From assembly GCA_946405565.1 (NCBI GenBank), contig CAMJHU010000138.1, forward strand, positions 1 to 6,162: DNA of 6,162 nucleotides, in the 5' to 3' direction. Both the position numbers and the translations under genes were made by a program. Below are positions 1 to 6,160 of this stretch, one piece after another. The stretch's first letter is position 1. Each line of letters begins with the position of its first letter. Origin of the DNA: an uncultured Clostridia bacterium (lineage in GTDB: Bacteria; Bacillota; Clostridia; Oscillospirales; Acutalibacteraceae). The notes below the pieces were generated by a model. It ran no database searches, was not told the DNA's origin, and worked only from the letters and a program-made list of their open reading frames with translations.

Positions 1-2
1 CC

Positions 3-539
3 GCTGACGGCGGATACCGGCATCTGACGGGACTGGGCATCAAGTGCGATTATTTTATCGGCGATTTTGATTCGTACAGCGGCGTTCCCTGCTGCGAATG
101 GGAAAAATATCCCACCGAAAAGGATGATACCGATACCATGCTCGCCATCAAGCACGGACTGCTCAAAGGACTGGATCGGTTTGTCATTTTCGGCGGACTG
201 GGCGGCAGACTGGATCATACCGTAGCCAATTTTTCGGCGCTGGAATACCTCAAGGCGCACGGCGCCTGCGGCATACTGGTGGATGAGCGGACGGCAGTAC
301 GGATGCTGGGCGTGGGAGACCGGCTTATACCGATTCTGCATGACGGTTATTTTTCCGTATTCCCCTTCGGCTGTGCCTCCGCGGTGGTGAGTATACGAGG
401 GGTTAAATACCCCATCCAGCGGCAGCGGCTGACGTCGGATTTTCCGCTGGGGGTGAGCAACCGCATCACCGATGAAGCGTCGTTTGAAATGCAGATACAT
501 GAAGGAAAAGTCCTTGTGATGGAGTGCCAAAAAGATTGA
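3..539 (+). CDS. thiN: Thiamine pyrophosphokinase, 5'-truncated by the window edge
   Basis: Transfers pyrophosphate from ATP to thiamine, giving thiamine diphosphate in the cytoplasm. The reading frame is open from the first complete codon at position 3, so the start lies outside; 178 residues are visible against roughly 210 for the B. subtilis enzyme. Visible motifs in order: ADGG (visible residues 1-4), GDFDS (20-24), EKDDTD (39-44) and GGRLDHT (67-73), the acidic and nucleotide/Mg-binding signatures of the catalytic domain. The C-terminal part has LTSDFPLGVSN, typical of the thiamine-binding domain. An in-frame ATG at 138 lies inside the catalytic domain, after GDFDS, and is not the start. 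It is followed 101 bp later by spoVM, the same order as in Bacillus. The call is secure; only the N-terminus is missing. Confidence 0.95.
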   Translation, partial: ADGGYRHLTGLGIKCDYFIGDFDSYSGVPCCEWEKYPTEKDDTDTMLAIKHGLLKGLDRFVIFGGLGGRLDHTVANFSALEYLKAHGACGILVDERTAVRMLGVGDRLIPILHDGYFSVFPFGCASAVVSIRGVKYPIQRQRLTSDFPLGVSNRITDEASFEMQIHEGKVLVMECQKD

Positions 540-583
540 CACCTTTTGACTCCCGCTGCGTACTATGAAAATGAGAGCGGAAT

Positions 584-602
584 TCCGGAGAGTTGCTCCG
601 GA
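584..602 (+). other. Stem-loop in the thiN-spoVM intergenic region
   Basis: A perfect 7-bp GC-rich inverted repeat (TCCGGAG at 584-590, CTCCGGA at 596-602) encloses a 5-nt loop. No T-tract follows, so it is not a canonical intrinsic terminator. It ends 23 nt before the spoVM Shine-Dalgarno. It could be a processing or stability element, a weak attenuator after thiN, or chance. The structure is seen; any role is inferred. Confidence 0.35.
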
Positions 603-640
603 GCCGTTCCGTACATTCTCATCGCGGGGGAGGCATTCCT

Positions 641-721
641 ATGAAAATCGTTGTGGTCAAAAGTCCGAAGCTGCTCGGCGGCATTCTGCGTCTGATGTTC
701 GGCATCAAAAAGGACGCGTGA
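641..721 (+). CDS. spoVM: Stage V sporulation protein SpoVM, 26-residue coat-anchoring peptide
   Basis: In Bacillus, SpoVM is a 26-residue amphipathic helix made in the mother cell that embeds in the convex forespore membrane and anchors the SpoIVA coat basement layer. This ORF encodes exactly 26 residues. It begins MKIVVVKSPK and keeps the family pattern K-x-P-K-x-L-G-G-I-x-R-x-M-x-G, with Pro9, Gly13-Gly14, Ile15, Arg17 and Gly21 at the same positions as in the Bacillus protein, then a short charged tail. A strong GGGGGAGG ribosome binding site (626-633) sits 7 nt before the ATG. Placement directly downstream of thiN matches Bacillus synteny, and the stem-loop at 757-807 closes the unit. 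Mother-cell SigE control is expected from Bacillus, but I cannot identify a convincing SigE promoter here. Its short length means automatic annotation would often miss it. Confidence 0.93.
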   Translation: MKIVVVKSPKLLGGILRLMFGIKKDA

Positions 722-756
722 CAGACGGCAGCGGCAATGACTGAAACGCTCGAACA

Positions 757-807
757 AACACAAAACCGGCACGGTAGGAAGCATCCATACCGTGCCGGTT
801 TTGTGTT
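757..807. terminator. Bidirectional intrinsic terminator between spoVM and the esterase gene
   Basis: A perfect 20-bp inverted repeat (left arm 757-776, right arm 788-807) encloses an 11-nt loop. The GC-rich core CCGGCACGGTA pairs with TACCGTGCCGG. The outer stem gives TTTTGTGTT on the + strand and, because of the matching A-rich left arm, TTTTGTGTTTGTT on the - strand. It lies 35 nt after the spoVM stop and 32 nt beyond the stop of the convergent esterase gene, so it can terminate both transcripts. Confidence 0.88.
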
Positions 808-839
808 ATGAAATTACGATTGGCAATGTATCAAACCAT

Positions 840-1625
840 TCACTTTCCCGCTTCTCCGGACAAAAAGATCGACAGAAAATCCGGAAACACGCTCCGCCAC
901 GCGGCTTCGTTGTGGGGCTGATCGGGTTTGATCACTTCTTTGAGCCGCTGGGGCGGGCAGCATTCTTTCAGCAGGTCAAAGGCAAACTTGCCGGACTTGT
1001 ACATGGATTTCTCCTTGGCATCGCCCTCGCCCATGTAGAGATAGAGGAACGGCATCGCGTCTGACGTTTTTCCTTCCAGCCAGGCACGGAATTCCTTTTT
1101 GGTGTACATCTCAAAGGCGGGGGAAAACACGCCTGCGGCGGAAAACAGCTTGGGATAATTCATCGCGATGAAAAACGATTCCAATCCCCCGGATGAACTG
1201 CCGCAGAACGCCGTGAAATCTCTCCCCTTTTTGACGGGGAACATCTCCTCGACGGCGGGCTTGACCACTTCCACCACAAAACGCGCGAATTCATCCCCTT
1301 CGGGGTGAATCAGCAGCCGCATCAGCGATCCTTTCAGACGACCGATGCTGGAGGGGGTCAGTTCATTGGTACGCCACCGGTTTTCATTGTCAATCCCCAC
1401 AATGATCGCGGCGCGCCCGGTTCTGGCATATTCGTCCCGAACCGCCTCGCGCGTGAGCCAGCTGCCGAACCGGCTGGCTTCCTCTTCAAAAATATTGCGT
1501 CCGTCGGTCATATAGACCACCGGGAAGGTCTCACCCTCCTCATGTGTCGGTACAAACACGCGCACCAGTCGGTTGCCTTTGCCGGGATAGGGCAGATCAA
1601 TGTTAAAAATAGTCTCGTCTGTCAT
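840..1625 (-). CDS. Alpha/beta-hydrolase-fold putative esterase (esterase D / Fes-like family)
   Basis: A 261-residue cytoplasmic serine hydrolase of the putative-esterase family (Pfam PF00756 type), with no signal peptide or membrane segment. An early beta-strand with the FPVVYMTDG motif (residues 34-42) is characteristic. The nucleophile elbow is GSSSGG at 142-147, making Ser144 the likely nucleophile, followed by an AMNYPKLFSAAGVFSPAF stretch (154-171) typical of the family. The acid is probably Glu200 or Asp202 in YMGEGD. His238 in PHNEAAWR is the likely catalytic histidine. All triad elements appear intact. The substrate cannot be told from sequence; relatives include carboxylesterases, siderophore esterases and acyl-sugar esterases. 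The ATG has AGGAG (1635-1639 on the complementary strand) 9 nt upstream and a consensus SigA promoter further up. The gene is a single transcription unit, divergent from the two-component operon. Confidence 0.85.
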   Translation of the reverse strand: MTDETIFNIDLPYPGKGNRLVRVFVPTHEEGETFPVVYMTDGRNIFEEEASRFGSWLTREAVRDEYARTGRAAIIVGIDNENRWRTNELTPSSIGRLKGSLMRLLIHPEGDEFARFVVEVVKPAVEEMFPVKKGRDFTAFCGSSSGGLESFFIAMNYPKLFSAAGVFSPAFEMYTKKEFRAWLEGKTSDAMPFLYLYMGEGDAKEKSMYKSGKFAFDLLKECCPPQRLKEVIKPDQPHNEAAWRSVFPDFLSIFLSGEAGK

Positions 1626-1674
1626 GTTATTTCACTCCTGACCGGAAAAAGATATAGCGTTATTACCAAAATGT

Positions 1675-1703
1675 ATTATACCATACTGCCGCGGGATTGT
1701 CAA
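1675..1703 (-). promoter_or_regulatory. Consensus SigA promoter for the esterase gene
   Basis: Read on the minus strand, a perfect -35 TTGACA (1698-1703) and a perfect -10 TATAAT (1675-1680) are separated by exactly 17 bp. A TG one base before the -10 adds an extended -10 element. The predicted start near 1668 leaves about a 43-nt leader before the esterase ATG. A full-consensus promoter predicts strong constitutive transcription unless an operator represses it. Confidence 0.88.
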
Positions 1704-1732
1704 TGTGTCCCTGTTATTTGCCAAAACAATCA

Positions 1733-1761
1733 TTGCTTTTTCACCCCCGCTATCGTATAAT
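1733..1761 (+). promoter_or_regulatory. SigA promoter for the two-component/MutS-like operon
   Basis: A -35 TTGCTT (1733-1738, 4 of 6 consensus bases) and a perfect -10 TATAAT (1756-1761) are 17 bp apart, followed by a T-run. The predicted start is near 1768, giving about a 74-nt leader before the response regulator. Its -35 lies only 29 bp from the -35 of the divergent esterase promoter, so one bound protein could affect both. Confidence 0.82.
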
Positions 1762-1785
1762 TTTTTTATGGCAATCCTCAAAATC

Positions 1786-1803
1786 TTCAGATCAATTTCA
1801 GAT
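1786..1803 (+). promoter_or_regulatory. TTCAGAT-N4-TTCAGAT direct repeat, candidate response-regulator site
   Basis: Two identical heptamers (1786-1792 and 1797-1803) start 11 bp apart, about one helical turn. This is the spacing OmpR/PhoB-type regulators use when two subunits bind head to tail. The repeat lies downstream of the predicted transcription start of the operon, where binding would more likely repress than activate. The repeat is seen; the link to the regulator is inferred. Confidence 0.4.
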
Positions 1804-1841
1804 GGGGCTGCTACAATCAAATACAAAACAGGTGAATGAAT

Positions 1842-2519
1842 ATGTACCGTATCCTGCTGGTGGAAGACGACCCCGATATCCGGGAGCTGATCATTCAGTA
1901 TTTTACCAAAAAAGAAAAAGACGCCTTTCGGGTGGACATCGCGGTCAACGGTCCGCGCGGACTGGAAAAAGCCGCCGAGCATCCCTATGACCTCCTGCTG
2001 CTGGACGTGATGCTCCCCGAACTCGACGGCTTCGCCATCTGCCGGGAAATCCGCCGCCGCAGCGACGTACCCATTCTGTTCATCACTGCCCGCGCCGACG
2101 AATCGGACATCCTGCACGGCTACGCACTGGGCTGCGATGATTATGTGGTCAAGCCCTTCCCGCTGCCCGTGCTGTATCAGAAGGTCGGCGCGCTCATCAA
2201 ACGCGCCAAAGGGCTGGTGCGGTTTCCGACGCTCCACGCCGGAAGCCTCTCGCTCAATCCCAACAACGGCACCGTCATCAGCGACGGACAGGAAATCACC
2301 CTCACCGCCAAGGAATACGGCATTCTGCGGGTATTGCTCGAAAACAAGGGCAGCATCATCAGCCGCGAACAACTGCTCAACCAGGTATGGGGCTACAATC
2401 ATACCACCGATGAACGCGTGCTGGACACCCATATCCGCAACCTGCGGAAAGCCTTGGGACCCGACGGCAAACGCATCAAAACAGCCATCGGGCGCGGTTA
2501 CACCATCGAGGACTGCTGA
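1842..2519 (+). CDS. OmpR/PhoB-family two-component response regulator
   Basis: A 225-residue cytoplasmic DNA-binding regulator, phosphorylated by its partner kinase. The receiver domain (about 1-118) has the acidic pocket Glu8-Asp9-Asp10, phospho-acceptor Asp55 in LLLLDVMLP, Thr82 in FITA, and Lys104 in DDYVVKPF, so it looks fully active. The C-terminal winged helix (about 133-225) includes LTAKEYGILRVLLEN and the recognition-helix region DERVLDTHIRNLRKAL, ending in the usual GRGYTI. Two in-frame ATGs exist. The second (1842) is preferred because AGGTG (1830-1834) sits 7 nt before it, whereas it is only 1 nt before the first (1836); the choice adds or removes just two residues. The kinase gene starts 2 nt after the stop, so the two are translationally linked. 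Targets are unknown; an autoregulatory site is possible at 1786-1803. Confidence 0.94.
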   Translation: MYRILLVEDDPDIRELIIQYFTKKEKDAFRVDIAVNGPRGLEKAAEHPYDLLLLDVMLPELDGFAICREIRRRSDVPILFITARADESDILHGYALGCDDYVVKPFPLPVLYQKVGALIKRAKGLVRFPTLHAGSLSLNPNNGTVISDGQEITLTAKEYGILRVLLENKGSIISREQLLNQVWGYNHTTDERVLDTHIRNLRKALGPDGKRIKTAIGRGYTIEDC

Positions 2520-2521
2520 AT

Positions 2522-4207
2522 ATGGAACATCGACTCAAAACACAGCGCAACCGTCTCTCCCGGCGCATCTCACTCATTCTGCTAACCGTGTGGCTGCCGG
2601 TATCCGTTCTCTACTGCTTCATCCGGCTGCGCAACGAAAAAATCGACGTGCAGCGTGAAATGCTTGCCAACGCCTCCTATGCCAAGCAGTATCTGTCTCT
2701 GGGAATGCTGCATCAGACGACCGGCAATCAGCTCTATATTTCCAACGGCAACCTGCTGGAATTCAAGGACATGATTGAAAAAGACTTTGACAGTCAGATG
2801 ATCGTCATTGAACCGGACAGCGGACAGGTTCTCGCCGATACCGCCGACCGCGTCAGGGTGACGTATTCGTTCCTCACCGACAAAGGCACCTACCCCGACG
2901 ATTACGGATTTCTGGATTTCCACACCCTCCGCAATGCACTCTCCGACGCGCAGTATGAAAAAATCGTTCAATGGCTCCGCACCGAACCCGGCGACGGCTC
3001 GTCCTACGCGCTCATTTGCAGCGAATTCTACACCTTCGCGGATCAGATATTTCCGCTCACCGTATCGGTTGTACGCACTGAAAGCGACAGCGAACGGTTT
3101 GACGAAGACGCCATTGCGGAAGATTTTTCCACCAATCTCACCGCTCCCGCCGACGCGGTGATCTTCCGCAACGGGGTGTCACGCCTGAATCTGATTCCCA
3201 CAGACTTCTTTCTGAACGGCATCCGAAACCGGGACTGCATTCACCGGCTCACCGACAGCCAGCGGGAGAAAAACATCGCCATGATTCCCACCGGAACCGC
3301 TCAATATATTGTCTACACCTCGGATTATGTCTTTCTCAGCGCGTTCACCTTCAACGTGGAAAAAGGCTATTACGAAAAAAACGACCGGCTCTACCTGCTG
3401 CAATATGCCCGAGAGGTCAATCTGATCAAAAGCAGCGCCAAGGGCATGATCGGCGGCGCGGCGGTGATATTCGGCGTGCTGCTGACCATCGGCGGGGTAC
3501 TCTTCCTGATGATCTGGCACACCACCGGCACGCAGATACGGCAGGAACAGCGCCGCCGCGACCTCACAACCGCTCTGGCGCACGACATCAAAACGCCCCT
3601 CTTCATCATCAGCGGCTACGCGTACAGTCTCAAAGAGGACATCGACAGCGGCGAACGCGACCGCTATCTCGATAAAATCATCGAGCAGACCGACCGCATC
3701 AACGCGCTGGTGCATAATATGCTCAATCTCAGCAAGCTGGATTCCGATCAGATGACCCTCACCCGCACGACTTTTGATCTGTGGGAACTGACGGAGGATC
3801 TTCTCGCGGATTATCAGAAACTGCCCGAAGGCAAAACCATTCTGCCCGCTCACAGCGGCGACAACCTCATCTCCGCCGACAGGACACTGATTCGCACCGC
3901 GCTCCAGAACTTGATCGACAACGCCGTGCAATACGCGCTGCCGGGCAGTGACATCCGCATCCACGTCACCGGCAAATCCTTCCGGATTGCCAATCCCTGC
4001 CAGCCGCTTACCAAAGCCCAGCAAAAAGCCATCTGGCAGCCCTATTACCGCGTCGATCAAAGCCGCCATCACAAGGGCAACGGGCTGGGTCTTTCCATCG
4101 TCAAAGCTATCTTTGACCTGCACGGCGTCAGATATGAACTGAACGTCCAAGACCCCGCGATGTTTGATTTATCCGTCGAATGGAAAGATGACACAGACCT
4201 TCATTGA
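2522..4207 (+). CDS. Sensor histidine kinase, two-TM, without HAMP domain
   Basis: A 561-residue membrane kinase, the cognate partner of the regulator just upstream. A basic N-terminus precedes TM1 (about 16-35), then an extracytoplasmic sensor region of about 270 residues that I do not recognise, then TM2 (about 308-331). Only about ten residues link TM2 to the dimerisation/phosphotransfer helix, so there is no HAMP. His354 in ALAHDIKTPL is the phosphorylated histidine. The ATPase domain has the N box LQNLIDNAVQYA (Asn463, Asn467), an F-box-like QPYYRVD (506-512) and the G2 box KGNGLGLSIVKAI (518-530). The G1 box lacks a clear DxGxG; RIANP (488-492) occupies its place, a variant I recall from other Firmicute kinases. 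GAGGA at 2508-2512, inside the regulator gene, is a plausible ribosome binding site 9 nt before the ATG. Confidence 0.93.
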   Translation: MEHRLKTQRNRLSRRISLILLTVWLPVSVLYCFIRLRNEKIDVQREMLANASYAKQYLSLGMLHQTTGNQLYISNGNLLEFKDMIEKDFDSQMIVIEPDSGQVLADTADRVRVTYSFLTDKGTYPDDYGFLDFHTLRNALSDAQYEKIVQWLRTEPGDGSSYALICSEFYTFADQIFPLTVSVVRTESDSERFDEDAIAEDFSTNLTAPADAVIFRNGVSRLNLIPTDFFLNGIRNRDCIHRLTDSQREKNIAMIPTGTAQYIVYTSDYVFLSAFTFNVEKGYYEKNDRLYLLQYAREVNLIKSSAKGMIGGAAVIFGVLLTIGGVLFLMIWHTTGTQIRQEQRRRDLTTALAHDIKTPLFIISGYAYSLKEDIDSGERDRYLDKIIEQTDRINALVHNMLNLSKLDSDQMTLTRTTFDLWELTEDLLADYQKLPEGKTILPAHSGDNLISADRTLIRTALQNLIDNAVQYALPGSDIRIHVTGKSFRIANPCQPLTKAQQKAIWQPYYRVDQSRHHKGNGLGLSIVKAIFDLHGVRYELNVQDPAMFDLSVEWKDDTDLH

Positions 4208-4223
4208 TTTTTCCATAAAATTC

Positions 4224-4231
4224 AAGGAGGT
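4224..4231 (+). promoter_or_regulatory. Perfect Shine-Dalgarno AAGGAGGT before the small gene
   Basis: AAGGAGGT lies 8 nt before the ATG at 4240 and is among the best matches to the anti-Shine-Dalgarno in the window. It marks a genuine translation start between the kinase and the MutS-like gene, although the frame it opens closes after 30 codons. Confidence 0.8.
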
Positions 4232-4239
4232 TATCCTGT

Positions 4240-4366
4240 ATGAAAACAAACCGCAGCAAGCACCGTATACTGGTCCGTGGTGTATCATCAGAGCGATTTC
4301 ACAATGGACGTCGCCACCAACAAGAATTTTGACACCGTGTACCATCTGGAACCGGGTGATTTTTAA
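4240..4366 (+). pseudogene. Small gene of unknown function, apparently frameshifted
   Basis: The frame opened by the ATG at 4240 (behind a perfect Shine-Dalgarno) runs MKTNRSKHR and then a low-quality stretch to TGA at 4330-4332, 30 residues in all. From 4268 a different frame (+1) encodes 32 residues, starting YWSVVYHQSDFTMD and ending in TVYHLEPGDF before TAA at 4364-4366. Third-position GC is 21 of 32 codons in this second frame, like the neighbouring genes, but only 6 of 21 in the frame the ATG imposes over the same stretch. This suggests one gene of about 41 codons broken by a single extra base near 4267, or earlier, for example in the AAAA run at 4243-4246. I recognise no family. Alternatives are a sequencing error, programmed frameshifting, or a genuine basic 30-residue peptide. 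The MutS-like ribosome binding site follows 9 nt after the TAA, so the gene sat in the operon. Confidence 0.55.
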
Positions 4367-4390
4367 GCGTATGAAAAGGAGTGATTCGCC

Positions 4391-6109
4391 GTGGCGGATT
4401 TCAGTCTGATGTGGCCTTCCGACTGCCCACGGAATTTCAAAGAACTGGGAGAGGATTGCTGCAACGATCTCTCGCTGGAATTCCTTTGTGCCAGCCTTTC
4501 CCCCAAGGAGTACGACCGCAATGTCATCGCCGCTATGCTGCGGCAAATGCCTGCCGAACCGCAGGTCGTGCAGTACCGCGTGGATGTGTTTGACGACATC
4601 CTGCGCCATCCGGGGCTCCGGCAGAATATGGCGGCGCTGCTCGATCAGCTCGAATTTCTCAAAAGTCTGCACAAGCACGCCCGCGACAGCGAGGCAACGA
4701 GTATCTGGCAGATCATCAACCGCCTGAACGAACTCGATTCCTATATCGACTGTGTGACCGGCATCAAACAGATTCTCGAAAGCAACGAAATCCATTCCGA
4801 AGGTCTCAAAGCGCTGCTGGGGCTGGTGCGGCATATCGACTCGGACAGCGGATTTCCGGCGCTCAAAGAGGACATCAAACGGGTGGTCAGCGAAACCGGT
4901 CAGATCAAAAGCGTCACGCTGGGCGTGAATCTCAACCGGACGCTCGCGCCGGTGGAAGTCGGCGTGGTGTCCATCAACAACGCGCCCTATACCCGCGCGG
5001 GTGTGCTGTCCCATTTCTACGAATTCGCCGCGTCCAAAGACGGTCTTCACGACGGCACCGACGTCACTTCCATGAAATACCACGTTCCCAATACAAGCAC
5101 CGGCATCATCGGTGTTCCCAAGCATTCAGGGGCTCGCGGCGCACTGACCGGTCTTGCCAAGGTCTACACCCTCAGCGACGCCGAAACCAACCCCCTCATG
5201 AACAATCTCAACGCCGTCATCACCGATATGCTCAAGCCGGTGGTGCGCAAGCTCAACGACGTACTTGCCAAATATGTGGATGTGAGCGGCTATTCCCTGA
5301 TCTCGCTCATCCCGGAACTCACCTTCTACCTGCGCTGGGCGGAACTGACCGAACAGATGATGGCAGCCGGCATTCCCATGTGCAAGCCGGAGGTACTCGC
5401 GGCGGAACGCAGGCAATTCTACGCCGACGGGCTTTACAATCTCAAGCTGGGTCTGAAAAAGCTCAAAGGCGAGGCACTGGACATCGTCCCCAACACCGTG
5501 GACTTCCGTGCCGAGCGCCGCATTTACATCATGACCGGTCCCAACCGCGGCGGCAAGACCACCTTCACCCAAGCCATCGGACTGATCTTCCTGCTGGCGC
5601 AGCACGGACTGTATGTCCCCGCCACGCGCTGTATGCTCTCCCCCGCCGACTGCATCTACACCCATTTTCCCGCCGATGAAAACCGTACCGTCGATCTCGG
5701 ACGGCTGGGCGAGGAATCCCGCCGTATCAGCGATATCTTCTCCGAAGCCACCGACCGGAGCCTGCTGCTCTTCAACGAATCGCTGGCTACCACCAATTTT
5801 GAGGAAGGTCTTTACATCGCCAAGGACGTGGTCAAAGCGCTGCATCTGCTCGGCGCACGCACCATCTTCAATACCCATATGCACGATCTGGCGATGAATC
5901 TGGACGAACTCAACCGCTCCATGCCGGGCGACAGCGCGGTTGCCAGTCTGATCACGGGCATTGACAACGGACAGCGCTCCTATAAGGTATCGCTGGCGCC
6001 GCCCTGCGGTCAGAGTTATGCCCGCGATATCGCGAAGCAGTACGGCGTGACCTATGCTCAGCTCAAAGCACGGGTGGAACAGAACCGTTCCCATCACGCG
6101 TCCAATTAG
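4391..6109 (+). CDS. MutS-family ATPase lacking mismatch-recognition domains
   Basis: A 572-residue DNA-repair-type ATPase relative. The N-terminal two-thirds (to about 360) look like the helical core/clamp region (MutS domain III type). The C-terminal third is the MutS ATPase (domain V). Walker A is TGPNRGGKTTF (382-392, Lys389). The Walker B position reads LLLFNES (458-464), with Asn462 in place of the usual Asp followed by the conserved Glu463. TTNFEEG (467-473) replaces the usual GTST-type motif, THMHDLA (495-501) holds the switch histidine, and SYARDIAKQYGVT (542-554) matches the C-terminal MutS helix. There is no N-terminal mismatch-binding domain with a Phe-x-Glu motif, and no Smr nuclease domain, so it is neither MutS nor MutS2. 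It resembles the poorly studied MutS-related proteins of Clostridia. The GTG start is chosen for AAGGAG (4376-4381) 9 nt upstream; an in-frame ATG at 4409 has no such site. It probably belongs to the operon from 1842. Confidence 0.88.
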   Translation: MADFSLMWPSDCPRNFKELGEDCCNDLSLEFLCASLSPKEYDRNVIAAMLRQMPAEPQVVQYRVDVFDDILRHPGLRQNMAALLDQLEFLKSLHKHARDSEATSIWQIINRLNELDSYIDCVTGIKQILESNEIHSEGLKALLGLVRHIDSDSGFPALKEDIKRVVSETGQIKSVTLGVNLNRTLAPVEVGVVSINNAPYTRAGVLSHFYEFAASKDGLHDGTDVTSMKYHVPNTSTGIIGVPKHSGARGALTGLAKVYTLSDAETNPLMNNLNAVITDMLKPVVRKLNDVLAKYVDVSGYSLISLIPELTFYLRWAELTEQMMAAGIPMCKPEVLAAERRQFYADGLYNLKLGLKKLKGEALDIVPNTVDFRAERRIYIMTGPNRGGKTTFTQAIGLIFLLAQHGLYVPATRCMLSPADCIYTHFPADENRTVDLGRLGEESRRISDIFSEATDRSLLLFNESLATTNFEEGLYIAKDVVKALHLLGARTIFNTHMHDLAMNLDELNRSMPGDSAVASLITGIDNGQRSYKVSLAPPCGQSYARDIAKQYGVTYAQLKARVEQNRSHHASN

Positions 6110-6138
6110 CCGCGTTTTTTCCCTAGGCGGCGGGGATT

Positions 6139-6160
6139 CCAAAGGGACGAGTCCCTTTGG
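6139..6160. repeat. Inverted repeat downstream of the MutS-like gene, possible terminator or REP-like element
   Basis: A perfect 10-bp inverted repeat (CCAAAGGGAC at 6139-6148, GTCCCTTTGG at 6151-6160) would fold as a 9-bp stem with a CGAG tetraloop. It starts 30 nt after the MutS-like stop. The T-tract needed for a terminator would lie beyond the window edge. A T-run at 6115-6120, right after the stop codon, follows only a weak 5-bp hairpin (6096-6100 with 6111-6115). The compact GC-rich shape could also be a dispersed intergenic repeat. Confidence 0.45.

Noticed and set aside
559..566. CGTACTAT as a possible -10 for a sporulation sigma factor upstream of spoVM
   Set aside because: It matches 6 of 8 bases of a SigE-type -10, but I find no acceptable -35 at the right distance, so it is too weak to annotate.
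565..744. 59-codon plus-strand frame overlapping spoVM in another frame
   Set aside because: It has no ribosome binding site and an Arg/His-rich composition, whereas spoVM in the overlapping frame is conserved and has a strong site.
1632..2432. 266-codon minus-strand open frame over the response regulator
   Set aside because: The plus-strand receiver and winged-helix motifs are intact, and this frame also runs through the divergent promoter region.
3179..4150. 323-codon open frame antisense to the kinase gene
   Set aside because: It lies entirely opposite a kinase gene with all its motifs. Its translation has no recognisable motif, and it arises from the third-position GC bias of the real gene.
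4164..4409. 81-codon plus-strand frame spanning the kinase end and the small gene
   Set aside because: It starts inside the kinase without a ribosome binding site; its codon use is unlike the neighbours and its Trp/Pro/Ile-rich product has no motif.
4169..5125. 318-codon open frame on the minus strand across the end of the kinase and the MutS-like gene
   Set aside because: It is a shadow of the MutS-like coding frame, with no domain and no ribosome binding site that I could see.
5126..6142. 338-codon open frame antisense to the MutS-like ATPase domain
   Set aside because: The plus strand carries Walker A, Walker B and the switch His here; the antisense product is low-complexity and rich in Gly, Val and His.
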